From: Paenibacillus alvei
GTDB taxonomy: Bacteria; Bacillota; Bacilli; Paenibacillales; NBRC-103111
Reading direction: 5' to 3'
Length of the DNA: 45,723 nucleotides
NCBI GenBank assembly: GCA_945881905.1
Contig: CAMCVV010000016.1
Coordinates: 1-45,723, forward strand
Position 1 is the stretch's first letter. Each line of letters begins with the position of its first letter. The notes beneath the pieces are model-generated. The model saw only the letters and a list, made by a program, of their open reading frames with translations, ran no database searches and was not told the DNA's origin. Positions 33,446 to 41,741 of the stretch are shown in pieces. The translations under genes and the position numbers were made by a program.

Positions 33446-34543
33446 TTAGGTTAAAAATATACGTTCGAAAAGTAATGAAACGAGCAAGACAACCACGACA
33501 ACGAGACCTGATAATTGCAAAACAAAGCGAGCTTTAAATACAGAGAAGAGCATCAATGTGCTTTTGATATCAAGCATCGGTCCAAAGACGAGAAATGTCA
33601 GTAATGAACCTGTGCTAAAAGTTGTTGCAAAGGATGAAGCAATAAATGCATCAGAAGTGGAACAAATGGATAATACATAAGCAAAGCCCATCATAAAGAT
33701 ATGAGACCATAATGGCCCTTGGCCGATAGCAATGAGAGATTCCCTAGCAACCAACGTTTGAATCAAAGCTGCCAACAAAGCACCGATCATCAGATATTTA
33801 CCCATTTCAAAAAACTCATCGGAAGCATGTCGAAGCACAGACAGAAACTTATGTGTAATACCTGTTGGCGTATGATTGTGCGAATCAAGAAAGGCTTTGT
33901 CAGGCATGAGCTGATGGGAACCGGGATCATCTTGAGCATGTAGATGTGGAATGTGTTCTTCTATCGAATGTGAGGTTGGCGCAAGATTCTCCATAGAAAG
34001 TTTTAAAGGATTTTCTCGCAAAAATCTAAACAACAAGAGTCCAATCACAAAAGCAATCACAAATGCTAAACCCATTCGAGAATAAGCGATCTCTGGTCTT
34101 GATCGAAATGCCATATATGTAGAAGCGAATACAACAGGATTTAGAATCGGTCCGATGAGAATGAAAACAACTGCGATATAAATCGGCATCCCTTTGCGGA
34201 TTAAACGACGAACGACGGGGATCATACCGCATTCGCATATCGGGAAGATCACACCTAATCCACAAGCGAATAAAATAGCGATAACGGGATTTCGAGGAGT
34301 TAACTTCCGAATGGTTTGTTCAGATACGAAAGTCTGTAAACATGCAGACACGAGAACACCGAGTAATATAAACGGAAACGCTTCAAGGATCAGACTAATC
34401 CATATGGTCTTAAAGTTACTTACGTGATCCATGGACAATGATTGCAGATCAGGCAAGCTATTCGTAACCCACAAGAGTACGATCGATAGGAGGATTATCG
34501 CTAAAACAACAGAGATACTCCAACGTTGAAGGGAAGGTTGCAA
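33446..34543 (-). CDS. ycgR: YcgR/YraQ family permease (UPF0718, DUF318)
   Basis: A 365-residue polytopic membrane protein of the COG0701 permease family. Segments seen include FKTIWISLILEAFPFILLG, IFPICECGMIPVVRRLIRKGMP (conserved CECG motif) and SICSTSDAFIASSF (conserved CSTSD), each a family signature with potential metal-binding cysteines. A His/Asp-containing loop (HIPHLHAQDD) lies near the middle. The start is taken as TTG at 34543, eight bases after AAAGGAG; a longer frame to 34630 runs into the trpS promoter and has no SD. It is in an operon with ycgQ, and its 5' end faces trpS. Confidence 0.88.
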   Translation of the reverse strand: MQPSLQRWSISVVLAIILLSIVLLWVTNSLPDLQSLSMDHVSNFKTIWISLILEAFPFILLGVLVSACLQTFVSEQTIRKLTPRNPVIAILFACGLGVIFPICECGMIPVVRRLIRKGMPIYIAVVFILIGPILNPVVFASTYMAFRSRPEIAYSRMGLAFVIAFVIGLLLFRFLRENPLKLSMENLAPTSHSIEEHIPHLHAQDDPGSHQLMPDKAFLDSHNHTPTGITHKFLSVLRHASDEFFEMGKYLMIGALLAALIQTLVARESLIAIGQGPLWSHIFMMGFAYVLSICSTSDAFIASSFATTFSTGSLLTFLVFGPMLDIKSTLMLFSVFKARFVLQLSGLVVVVVLLVSLLFERIFLT

Positions 34544-34623
34544 TTTCAATTCTCCTTTGAAGTTTTTGGGGTTACCTGGACTTAGCAAACTCCATTGGTT
34601 ACGCAAACATCGAAGATAGATGA

Positions 34624-34651
34624 TTGACAACTACTTAATCCCCATTATACT
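34624..34651 (+). promoter_or_regulatory. sigma-A promoter of trpS
   Basis: A consensus TTGACA (34624-34629) is 16 bases from TATACT (34646-34651). Transcription would begin about 20 bases before the ATG, which leaves no room for a T-box leader. Confidence 0.75.
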
Positions 34652-34676
34652 ATATGGAAGTTAAGGAGGGAAACAT

Positions 34677-35660
34677 ATGAAAACAGTATTATCTGGAATT
34701 CAACCGAGTGGACAGTTAACTATTGGGAATTATATGGGTGCTATACGGAATTACACCAAGTTACAGCATACGCATCGTTGTTATTTTATGGTCGTTGATT
34801 TGCATGCAATTACCGTCCCACAGCAACCTGAAGCACTTAGAGAGCAGTCAGAGTCCATTGCTGCATTGTATGTTGCTGCGGGAATTGATCCTCTCCATGC
34901 AACGATTTTTATGCAGTCTCATGTGCATGCTCACGCAGAACTCGGATGGTTACTGACCACGATCACTTCGATGGGTGAATTAGAACGCATGACGCAGTTC
35001 AAAGATAAATCAGCAGGAAAAGATTCTGTCGGTGCTGGTTTATTCACATATCCTTCTTTGATGGCAGCAGATATCTTGCTATACCTTGCCGATCTCATAC
35101 CAGTAGGTGACGATCAAAAACAACATTTAGAACTCACTCGAGATCTTGCTCAACGATTTAACCAGCGTTTCGGTGATTTTTTCACAGTCCCCAAACCCTA
35201 TATGCCTGAAATCGGTGCAAGAGTCATGTCTCTTGATGATGCATCTAAAAAAATGAGCAAAAGCAACGCCAATCCCAATAGCTATATTGCGATGTTAGAT
35301 GAGCCAGACGTGATTCGCAAAAAAATGAGTCGTGCAGTTACCGACTCACAGCGTGAGGTAACATTCGATCCTCAGAACAAACCCGAAATCAGTAATTTAA
35401 TAAGTATATACGCACAGTTTGCAGATATGAGCATTGCAGAAATCGAAAATAAATATTCCGGCATCGGATATGGGCCGTTCAAAAAAGATCTTGCGGATCA
35501 GCTTGTAGCTGTTCTTGAACCTATTCAACAACAATATAAAGAGATACGCAAATCAGGACAAGTCCATGAGATGCTAAGAAAAGGTGCAGAAGAAGCTGCA
35601 GTTATCGCAAATCAAACTCTTTTTGAAGTTAAAAAAAGAATGGGTTTTTTGATGATATGA
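34677..35660 (+). CDS. trpS: tryptophanyl-tRNA synthetase
   Basis: A 327-residue class Ic aminoacyl-tRNA synthetase charging tRNA-Trp. The HIGH-equivalent is in SGIQPSGQLTIGNYMGAI at residues 6-23 and the KMSKS-equivalent in KKMSKSNANPNS near 192-203. VGDDQKQHLELTRDLAQRFN near 143 is the tryptophan/ATP-site region typical of TrpRS. The length is normal. AAGGAGG precedes the ATG. It is monocistronic and divergent from ycgR. Confidence 0.98.
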   Translation: MKTVLSGIQPSGQLTIGNYMGAIRNYTKLQHTHRCYFMVVDLHAITVPQQPEALREQSESIAALYVAAGIDPLHATIFMQSHVHAHAELGWLLTTITSMGELERMTQFKDKSAGKDSVGAGLFTYPSLMAADILLYLADLIPVGDDQKQHLELTRDLAQRFNQRFGDFFTVPKPYMPEIGARVMSLDDASKKMSKSNANPNSYIAMLDEPDVIRKKMSRAVTDSQREVTFDPQNKPEISNLISIYAQFADMSIAEIENKYSGIGYGPFKKDLADQLVAVLEPIQQQYKEIRKSGQVHEMLRKGAEEAAVIANQTLFEVKKRMGFLMI

Positions 35661-35722
35661 ATTGAAATGACGAAGCATATGTAAATAAGTGATTCATCTA
35701 TACGGATTTCATAGGGTAGGGG

Positions 35723-36124
35723 TCAAGCTTGTTTCGTGAATAAATGTGCAAGCTCATAGGGGACTTCACAACTTTTGCGTGTTTTCACACTTACAGTGAC
35801 ACACGTGACTCTAGACTCCATGCATCGTACATGGTTTTGATTCGTTATTTCTTGATCGAACACATAACTCGTCCGACCTATGGAAGAAGGCTTGCAAGTA
35901 ATCCATAGTCGATCGCCTTGTATGCATTCTCTCATGAAATTCATTTGCAAATTAACGACGACGGTATACACACCTAGATCACGAAGTACGTTGTAAAATA
36001 ACCCCGCTTGGTCGTACCATGCTTCGCGTCCCCATTCAAGATATTCTGCATACTTTGCGTTATTCACGTGTCCGTTGACATCGATTTCTGTTGACCTCAC
36101 GACAATATCTATACGTGAATTCAT
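35723..36124 (-). CDS. acyl-CoA thioesterase, hot-dog fold (4HBT type)
   Basis: A 133-residue single hot-dog-fold protein. The 4-hydroxybenzoyl-CoA thioesterase type active site is visible as STEIDVNGHVNNAKYAEYLEWGREAW at residues 11-36, with the catalytic Asp15 and the GHVNN segment. It probably hydrolyses acyl-CoA or acyl-ACP. The substrate chain length cannot be deduced. AAGGAGA precedes the ATG. It follows a small membrane-protein gene on the same strand with a 30-base gap. Confidence 0.85.
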   Translation of the reverse strand: MNSRIDIVVRSTEIDVNGHVNNAKYAEYLEWGREAWYDQAGLFYNVLRDLGVYTVVVNLQMNFMRECIQGDRLWITCKPSSIGRTSYVFDQEITNQNHVRCMESRVTCVTVSVKTRKSCEVPYELAHLFTKQA

Positions 36125-36154
36125 TTCAGTCTCCTTCCCGACAAAAACGCTAGA

Positions 36155-36334
36155 TTATTTGAGTGTTTTCTTTTGAAGTTTCACTTTCAACACGAATCCG
36201 AATCCGATAAATAACAAAGCAGCAAGACTTGAAACGAATACAAGAATCGGTTGTCCGATACTAATAAAATAACTGATAAGTGCTAACAAAATAGTACTAC
36301 AGATCGCATACAATAAAGCGATAGGTTTCTTCAT
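36155..36334 (-). CDS. small membrane protein, YlaF/DUF5325-like
   Basis: A 59-residue protein, ATG at 36334 and TAA at 36155. It has two hydrophobic segments, LLYAICSTILLALISYFI (residues 7-24) and ILVFVSSLAALLFIGFGFVL (30-49), followed by a basic tail KVKLQKKTLK. The GFGF-then-basic ending resembles Bacillus YlaF-type DUF5325 proteins, a tentative match. The SD is weak (AAAGG 12 bases upstream). The absence of stops, the two clear membrane spans and the position 30 bases ahead of the thioesterase argue that it is real. Confidence 0.65.
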   Translation of the reverse strand: MKKPIALLYAICSTILLALISYFISIGQPILVFVSSLAALLFIGFGFVLKVKLQKKTLK

Positions 36335-36389
36335 AATGGTTCACAACCTTTCCGTTCCTGTTTGTTGAAGAGGAGTATCCTCATGCCTA

Positions 36390-37373
36390 TTAATATAAAT
36401 CCAAACGCAGTTTCTTTTCAAGCTTAGATTCACTTACCCAACCGGTAAACGTGTCTAAAATTTCAAATTCAAAATTCATAACCACGACAGCAACGAAAGG
36501 ATATTGTTTTCGATACCGATAGCGAATATCAGACCATCTGACTTCATATCCCCATGTGTGTAGTTTTACAGACGGACAAGCGTAAGAACTAAAGTATAGC
36601 ATAGCTTGCACATCTTCATGATGCTTAGAAGCATCGATAGCAGGATGATTCTCACATTTCACGGCATCAACCCAGTTTAATCGACCAGACTTTAATTCGC
36701 CGAGGACGAACAATCCATTTTTTTTGACTTTGAGTACATGCCAGACATGAATGTGATACGTTGTAAATAATTCATAGGTATCGCCAGTTTCAAAATAAGT
36801 ATCTTGGTGAAGTAGATTTTTCTTCAATTGATGATGCACGAGGGTACGCCACATATAATAACATACTATAAGAACATATAGTGTTGGAAATATGAAATGA
36901 GGTTCTACAAGACCTAAAGACCATATCACTATGGCAATGACATGACTCGTAAAGATGAATGGATCAAATATGTGGATAATGTTCCACGAAATCCATTTTT
37001 GGGAAAATGGTCGCAGACCTTGTGTACCATAGGTGTTAAACAAGTCGCTTCCTACATGCACACAGACAGCTAGTCCTACCCAAAAACCAACGTGCCAGAC
37101 AGGTAAATGATCAAACAAACATACGAGCACACCTACGATCAGCAATGTCCATACAACCATTGCAGGTAAAGAATGAGAGAGACCTCGGTGGTTCCGAATA
37201 TACGCTGCATTATTCTTTAGTCGCATGAGTCCATCGGCGTCTGGAATTTGTGAACCGATGACTGTACCGACCATTACAGCAATGATATGGGATTGATCCG
37301 AAGCAATCACAGGATCGATGTGAGCAAGTCCTGCAAGCCCTAAGCCAAAAACAAGATGTGTTCCTGTATCCAT
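36390..37373 (-). CDS. yfhP: YfhP/YdjM family membrane metal-dependent hydrolase
   Basis: A 327-residue protein of the YdjM/DUF457 family. It begins MDTGTHLVFGLGLAGLAHID and has GSQIPDADGLMRLKN near residues 39-53, NHRGLSHSLPAM near 60-71, and HVGSDLFNTYGTQGLRPFSQKW near 104-125. The His and Asp residues of these motifs form the putative metal site. Four to five hydrophobic segments fill the N-terminal two thirds. A C-terminal soluble part of about 130 residues matches the long Bacillus YfhP form. The ATG at 37373 has GGAGAGAGG nine bases upstream. The biological substrate is unknown. Confidence 0.85.
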   Translation of the reverse strand: MDTGTHLVFGLGLAGLAHIDPVIASDQSHIIAVMVGTVIGSQIPDADGLMRLKNNAAYIRNHRGLSHSLPAMVVWTLLIVGVLVCLFDHLPVWHVGFWVGLAVCVHVGSDLFNTYGTQGLRPFSQKWISWNIIHIFDPFIFTSHVIAIVIWSLGLVEPHFIFPTLYVLIVCYYMWRTLVHHQLKKNLLHQDTYFETGDTYELFTTYHIHVWHVLKVKKNGLFVLGELKSGRLNWVDAVKCENHPAIDASKHHEDVQAMLYFSSYACPSVKLHTWGYEVRWSDIRYRYRKQYPFVAVVVMNFEFEILDTFTGWVSESKLEKKLRLDLY

Positions 37374-37594
37374 TACAAGCATCCTCTCTCCACGATATAC
37401 GTAATATCCATCATGATTAGTTTGCCATGTTACAAGCAAAAATAAATCAGATCGCCAAATAATTAAATAGATCAAATCGCAGCATGGAGTTATCCTGATG
37501 GAAGAGGAGCCACAAGATTGAAATCATCACTAATGAAGTCATCTAGGGCTCGAGGTGGACTAATGGACGCTGAGGTGTTGTGAATGAGAAGAGG

Positions 37595-38155
37595 TTATCG
37601 TTGAAGCTGGCCCGGAGGCACGTATTTGAGTTCCTCATCAAAAGTAATGTAGTCCAAGTTAACCATCAATAGTAAATAACGAGTACCTGTCTCCGGGTCA
37701 CTAATAATGATATGATCTCTACCCGCGGCTTCAATTTTGCCTTTATATACTTTAGCATTCCACTCTGAATTTCCTTCATAGGTCATATAAATGGTCGCCA
37801 TTTTCCCTAGATTAAAACGCAGTATATTTTCAATATATGATTCCTCGATCGGCAACAGACCTGGCACGTTAACACCAGGGGTTTTTCCAGGTGTGACGAC
37901 TTGGCTACCGCTAGCGATGGGTGGTGTCATATATGGCAATGGTGCTATTGGTTGTTGTGATAGTTGTTGAGATGATGCGTTTACTGAATAACTCGGTCCA
38001 AACATGCTTGGTATAGGACCTAGTCCCATGGTATTCGCATAGCTTTTGGGCATCGCTGATTGCTGCTGCAGCTGTTGTGGAAATTGAGATGGTGATGGTG
38101 TCAGTGAAGGTGATGTCCAAGCTTGATTACCCCAGATGTGGTGATGCTGTGTCAT
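37595..38155 (-). CDS. gerQ: spore coat protein GerQ
   Basis: A 186-residue inner spore-coat protein needed for CwlJ activity in germination; Bacillus GerQ is cross-linked by transglutaminase. The N-terminal about 100 residues are low-complexity, rich in Gln, Pro and Ser. The conserved C-terminal domain runs from LPIEESYIENILRFNLGKMATIYM through TYEGNSEWNAKVYKGKIEAAGRDHIIISDPETG to DEELKYVPPGQLQR, typical of GerQ. AAAGGAGG precedes the ATG at 38155. It is 23 bases downstream of cwlJ, the arrangement of B. subtilis. Confidence 0.95.
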   Translation of the reverse strand: MTQHHHIWGNQAWTSPSLTPSPSQFPQQLQQQSAMPKSYANTMGLGPIPSMFGPSYSVNASSQQLSQQPIAPLPYMTPPIASGSQVVTPGKTPGVNVPGLLPIEESYIENILRFNLGKMATIYMTYEGNSEWNAKVYKGKIEAAGRDHIIISDPETGTRYLLLMVNLDYITFDEELKYVPPGQLQR

Positions 38156-38178
38156 GTTTAATAATCCTCCTTTAGAAA

Positions 38179-38601
38179 CTAGTATACATTTGGACAGTTT
38201 TGGCCTGTAGGTGCGAAGAAACAATGACTTTTATATCGGCCGGCATGGGGTTGATTAAACCATTGATTCGGACATCCGCCTGTGGGACGATAAAACCACA
38301 AGGAAAAGTTGGCAGGGTGATATCTTTCGCCATTTATTACTCTTTGAGCTAACCGTGTTTCTTTTGTTCGAGCTCGTTGATAGAAATATCCTTTTTGTGT
38401 TGCTTCAAATCCTCCCGGACTTTGGAAAGTCATTTGTGGAATCGTGCGAATTGATTTGAAGTCAAGACAGTTTGCTCGCACGCGGTTGACGCCTACATTG
38501 CCGACAAGCAACATACCGAGTCTTCCTTCGCCTTCTGCTTCTGCACGCATCAAGCGCGCAAGAATTCTCTTATCATTGGTGTTCGCTTTAATTACGGCCA
38601 T
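38179..38601 (-). CDS. cwlJ: germination cortex hydrolase CwlJ
   Basis: A 140-residue SleB/CwlJ family hydrolase that degrades spore cortex during germination. Like B. subtilis CwlJ it lacks a signal peptide and the SleB peptidoglycan-binding domain. The catalytic Glu is in LARLMRAEAEGEGRLGML near residues 15-32, and GNVGVNRVRANC, FQSPGGFEAT and HPANFSLWFYRPTGGCPNQWFNQ are family blocks. AAAGGAAGTG precedes the ATG. It forms an operon with gerQ behind a sigma-K-like promoter. Confidence 0.96.
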   Translation of the reverse strand: MAVIKANTNDKRILARLMRAEAEGEGRLGMLLVGNVGVNRVRANCLDFKSIRTIPQMTFQSPGGFEATQKGYFYQRARTKETRLAQRVINGERYHPANFSLWFYRPTGGCPNQWFNQPHAGRYKSHCFFAPTGQNCPNVY

Positions 38602-38661
38602 GAATGAAAGCAGTCACTTCCTTTGCACCCGATCAATAAGGTGTGGGCTTATTTCTTGATG

Positions 38662-38689
38662 TATCCTATGTCAACATTCAGGAATCGTG
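38662..38689 (-). promoter_or_regulatory. sigma-K-like promoter of cwlJ-gerQ
   Basis: On the minus strand cAC (38689-38687) is 16 bases from CATAGGATA (38670-38662), an exact fit to the late mother-cell sigma-K pattern mAC-N16-CATAnnnTA. It lies 61 bases upstream of cwlJ. Confidence 0.6.
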
Positions 38690-38700
38690 ACGGTTGTTCA

Positions 38701-38748
38701 AAAAAAGAAAGTTAGTCTCATGGGACGGCTCGTCCCAAGACTAACTTG
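38701..38748 (-). terminator. terminator of the former urt operon
   Basis: A double stem (aagttagtct/agactaactt outer, tgggacg/cgtccca inner; 38710-38748) is followed on the minus strand by a T-rich run (38709-38701). It is well preserved although the genes upstream of it are broken. Confidence 0.85.
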
Positions 38749-38774
38749 CATCCATCTGAATGTGTAAACGTGGA

Positions 38775-39071
38775 TCACAAAACGAGATGCTTTCTGATTT
38801 GATCTTCATTTAATTCAAATGTGTGCCCTTGCCCCACGATCGTCCCTTTATCCATAAGGTAGTAATAATCTGCAATCTGCGTTGCAAATTCAAGGCTTTG
38901 TTCGACGAGAAGCACAGCTATTTGTTGTTCTTTTTTGATCTTTTCGATAAGTCTTTCAATTTCCTGGACGATGGATGGTTGAATGCCTTCCATGGGTTCA
39001 TCGAGTAAAGTCGTCTTCCAATATCGGAGTTTCTTCATCCGCTTCACAATTCCCAATGAAGGTGGCTTCAC
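38775..39071 (-). pseudogene. urtE: urtE remnant: urea ABC transporter ATPase, N-terminal part lost
   Basis: The 3' half of the urea ABC transporter ATPase UrtE. Visible are the Walker B region LLDEPMEGIQPSIVQEIE, whose GIQPSI is UrtE-specific, then QIAVLLVEQSLEFATQIADYYYLMDKGTIV with the H-loop position replaced by the UrtE-type Q, and the natural C terminus. The Walker A, Q-loop and signature motifs are missing because about the first 150 codons are deleted. What precedes LLDEP is unrelated or scrambled sequence. A short frame starting GTG near 39076 (SEATFIGNC) may be the relic start of urtD or urtE. Confidence 0.88.
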
Positions 39072-39117
39072 TCACGTTGGCTTCCTCCTTGGTCGACGAA
39101 ATGGCTTTATGAAGCTT

Positions 39118-39537
39118 ATCTATCTGGAGTAATTGGATGAGATCGAACCTACGATCCCTTTGGGAAAAAAGAGAACAACGATAATGAACATCGCACCAAA
39201 TAGAATGGGCCAAAAATAAGGGAACATGAGACGAGTATAACGCCTAATGTAACGAGTGTCAGATAAAACAACAGGTACTTAGTTGAAGGGGCTTTTAACG
39301 ACAAATCAAGAAACGTTGTGAAATTTGTGAGTCCATTGGTTCCTCCCGTATAGCCTTGATGACCAACGAAGAGTGTCACCGTAATCATCACGGTAGCTTG
39401 CGAGAGGATGTCAAAGAAAGCACCTCGGATTCGATTTTTGAAAGTGAAGTAACCGAGAACAAAAGCCACACAAATCGGAATAACAACCGCCATCAGTATA
39501 GCGAAGAACGCTGAGTGGAAAAACTCCCAAAACCCAG
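39118..39537 (-). pseudogene. urtC: urtC remnant: urea ABC transporter permease with internal deletion and frameshift
   Basis: Pieces of the permease UrtC. The N-terminal membrane part reads PGFWEFFHSAFFAILMAVVI, then FKNRIRGAFFDILSQATVMI and GHQGYTGGTNGLTNFTTFLD, with the conserved G-x-NNGLT-like block. Near 39220-39230 it joins, in another frame, the natural C terminus FPYFWPILFGAMFIIV and VLFFPKGIVG. The middle (about half the protein) is missing, and the 5' end is lost at about 39540. It is followed by the urtE remnant; urtA, urtB and urtD are absent. Confidence 0.85.
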
Positions 39538-39563
39538 GGAGCTTTTCCTACCCAACTGCATAG

Positions 39564-39737
39564 AGGATCAATCTGAATTTCATTAGTGCTGAACATACCA
39601 TAATCGCTTTTGCACACATGGGTGATCCGAATGCTTCGATTCCTACATCACAGCCAGTCATGGGTCGACCGATGTTTGCTTCATTTGGTCGCTCACTGTA
39701 CCGAAGTTCGATTACATTTGTTTCTCAAGTTGCATAA
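39564..39737 (+). pseudogene. ureC: ureC remnant: internal fragment of urease alpha subunit
   Basis: A 57-codon stretch on the plus strand contains [20 protein letters not shown] followed by [11 protein letters not shown] and [10 protein letters not shown], then a stop. This matches the internal UreC segment typically read as GGMIA[17 protein letters not shown]...RPMF...TFVSQAA. The N-terminal about 350 residues with the nickel ligands and the C-terminal about 140 residues are absent. Its broken 5' end abuts the broken 5' end of the urtC remnant on the other strand. No other urease gene is in the window. Confidence 0.85.
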
Positions 39738-39749
39738 GTAGATGTAAGG

Positions 39750-39777
39750 AACCTAGTGCTTCGGCTTAGGTTTTTTT
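39750..39777 (+). terminator. Rho-independent terminator after the ureC remnant
   Basis: Stem aaccta (39750-39755) with taggtt (39767-39772), loop containing tgcttcgg, followed by seven T residues. Confidence 0.7.
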
Positions 39778-39793
39778 AAGTTTTGTCGATATG

Positions 39794-39821
39794 TTGACAT
39801 TGAATTCCGTACATTGTAAAT
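39794..39821 (+). promoter_or_regulatory. possible sigma-A promoter of ctaB
   Basis: A consensus TTGACA (39794-39799) is 16 bases from GTAAAT (39816-39821), a weak -10, about 60 bases before the gene. Confidence 0.35.
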
Positions 39822-39879
39822 CTGTGATAAGGTTGGTATGATAAACAGTAGATACGTTTATGGTCTGGAGGATTATGTG

Positions 39880-40770
39880 GTGAGTGAATCATTGGTCGTT
39901 GAAAGAGTCACATGGAAAGATTACTATCGATTAATCAAACCAGGCATCGTATATTCTAATTCGATCACTGCTTTTGGGGGATTCTGGGTCGCTTCAAAAT
40001 GGAACATAGATGTGTTGTTGATGGTATATGTGCTTGTGGGTACAGCACTTGTCATGGCATCTGGCTGTGTCTTCAACAACTATTTAGATCGTGATATGGA
40101 TTCGAAAATGGAAAGAACGCAAAACCGTGCGTTACCGACAGGCAAAGTTTCCCCTCAAACTGTATTATGGTATGGGAGTATATTAGGAACGATAGGACTG
40201 TTCATACTTTTGATTCTTGCGAATTCGTGGCTTGCCGCATTACTTGGTTTTACAGGCCTTGTCTTTTATGTAGGGGTATATACGTATTGGTTTAAGCGAA
40301 CCTCGACATGGAGTACATTTGTGGGAAGTATCTCGGGAGCAACACCCCCGATGATCGGGTATTGCGCTGTTTCCCAAACCATAGATGCGGGAGCATTGAT
40401 TTTATTTTTAATCTTATTTTTATGGCAGCCCCCTCACTTTTGGTCTTTAGGAATTCGCCGCATGGAAGAATACCGTGCAGCAGGGTTTCCGTTATTACCT
40501 GTAGTTAGAGGAACTTTCATTACCAAAATCAGTATGATTCGCTATATTGTTCTATTAGTACCCGTGACATTATTGCTTCATTTTTATGGATATGTCGGCC
40601 AGATTTACTTGGTTGTTGTGTCTGCGTTAGGATTGATATGGTTATGCATGAGTGTTGTTGGTTTTGTTGCGAAAGATGAGGAAAAGTGGTCCAAAGGTAT
40701 GTTTTTGTATTCCATTAATTATTTGACACTTATGTTTATCTTCATGGTGATTGACACAGCGAGAGCTTAG
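39880..40770 (+). CDS. ctaB: protoheme IX farnesyltransferase (haem O synthase)
   Basis: A 296-residue UbiA-family membrane prenyltransferase that adds farnesyl to haem B to give haem O for terminal oxidases. The prenyl-diphosphate site NNYLDRDMDSKMERTQNRAL is near residues 65-84, and the second polar motif covers WQPPHFWSLGIRRMEEYRAAG near 186-206. About nine hydrophobic spans are present. The start is GTG at 39880 (or 39877), set by GGAGG; the ATG at 39838 lies before the SD. A SCO1 gene follows 14 bases later, so the pair serves cytochrome oxidase assembly. The other cta genes are not here. Confidence 0.95.
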   Translation: MSESLVVERVTWKDYYRLIKPGIVYSNSITAFGGFWVASKWNIDVLLMVYVLVGTALVMASGCVFNNYLDRDMDSKMERTQNRALPTGKVSPQTVLWYGSILGTIGLFILLILANSWLAALLGFTGLVFYVGVYTYWFKRTSTWSTFVGSISGATPPMIGYCAVSQTIDAGALILFLILFLWQPPHFWSLGIRRMEEYRAAGFPLLPVVRGTFITKISMIRYIVLLVPVTLLLHFYGYVGQIYLVVVSALGLIWLCMSVVGFVAKDEEKWSKGMFLYSINYLTLMFIFMVIDTARA

Positions 40771-40784
40771 GAGGGGAAGTATAA

Positions 40785-41411
40785 ATGAGTAGGTTTGTAA
40801 GTAAACATGGATTCAAGCTTGCAGTCATAGTGATCTTGATCGGGATGGTTGCAGTGTTCATGTATCAATCAACGCTACAACAACGTAATATCGACGAACG
40901 CTTGTCGATCATCAAGAAGGCACCTGAATTCCAATTAACGAATATACAATCACAGACTGTGAAGATGAGTGAATTGGATGGAAAAGTGAGACTCGTGTAT
41001 TTCTTCTTTTCGAGTTGCCCCGATGTATGTTTACCAACTACGTTCTTTCTTTCGAAAATTCAAGATGAATTACAAAAACAAGGATTATTTGGTGAAGATG
41101 CTATGATTTTATCAATCACTGTCGATCCAGATCGAGACAAACCAGAAGTGTTGCAAAAGTATGCCGATCGATTTCAAGCGGATCCTTCAGGCTGGATGTT
41201 TTTGCGTGGAAATGAGAATGAAACAAAAGAATTAGCAGAACAATATGGAGTCATGGCAGTCAAACAAAAAGACGGGAACTTCGCACATTCGAATTCGATT
41301 CTGATTGTCGACCAACAAGGGAATGTTCGTAATTATTATAACGCTAGTGATGAAACACTTGAACCTTCGTATATCGTTAAAGATGTTGTAACGCTCAGTA
41401 AACAAAAGTAA
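40785..41411 (+). CDS. sco1: SCO1/SenC family copper chaperone
   Basis: A 208-residue membrane-anchored thioredoxin-like protein that delivers copper to the CuA site of cytochrome oxidase. One membrane segment lies at residues 11-27. The copper-binding motif SSCPDVC (Cys78, Cys82) and the distal histidine in FAHSNS (His168) complete the ligand set, so it should be functional. DPDRDKPEVLQKYADRF near 114-130 is the usual SCO segment. It overlaps nothing and sits 14 bases after ctaB with GGAGGGG as SD. Confidence 0.95.
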   Translation: MSRFVSKHGFKLAVIVILIGMVAVFMYQSTLQQRNIDERLSIIKKAPEFQLTNIQSQTVKMSELDGKVRLVYFFFSSCPDVCLPTTFFLSKIQDELQKQGLFGEDAMILSITVDPDRDKPEVLQKYADRFQADPSGWMFLRGNENETKELAEQYGVMAVKQKDGNFAHSNSILIVDQQGNVRNYYNASDETLEPSYIVKDVVTLSKQK

Positions 41412-41527
41412 ACCGCTCCACGTCTTTAGATATGAGTGATCTTCCATTTCATTTATGCACGCAGGTTGATATCAAAATGGTAAAATATAACACATATCCA
41501 CTAACGATACGTGAGAAAGGTGATCCT

Positions 41528-41689
41528 ATGAATATGGAAACATCTTGGATTACAGAGAATTGGTATATACTATTAGGTATCCTGCTTGTATTGTTCATCG
41601 TCGTTCGTGTTGTGAAATCGGTTTTAAAATGGATATTCATTTTTGCGATTTTAATTGGAGTGGCGGTCTATGGCATATACATGATTTGA
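41528..41689 (+). CDS. small membrane protein
   Basis: A 53-residue protein almost wholly hydrophobic after residue 12: WYILLGILLVLFIVVRVVKS (about 12-31) and WIFIFAILIGVAVYGIYMI (about 35-53). The ATG at 41528 has AAAGGTG six bases upstream; a longer frame to 41432 has no SD. I cannot assign a family. It sits between sco1 and a penicillin-binding protein gene in the same direction. Confidence 0.65.
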   Translation: MNMETSWITENWYILLGILLVLFIVVRVVKSVLKWIFIFAILIGVAVYGIYMI

Positions 41690-41741
41690 ATGGGAAGAGT
41701 GTTCCCTTAAAACAAACGATAGAGAAAGGAATTTATGCGTA

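Noticed and set aside
34544-34630. Longer start for ycgR at 34630
   Set aside because: No SD, and it overlaps the -35 of the trpS promoter; the TTG at 34543 follows AAAGGAG.
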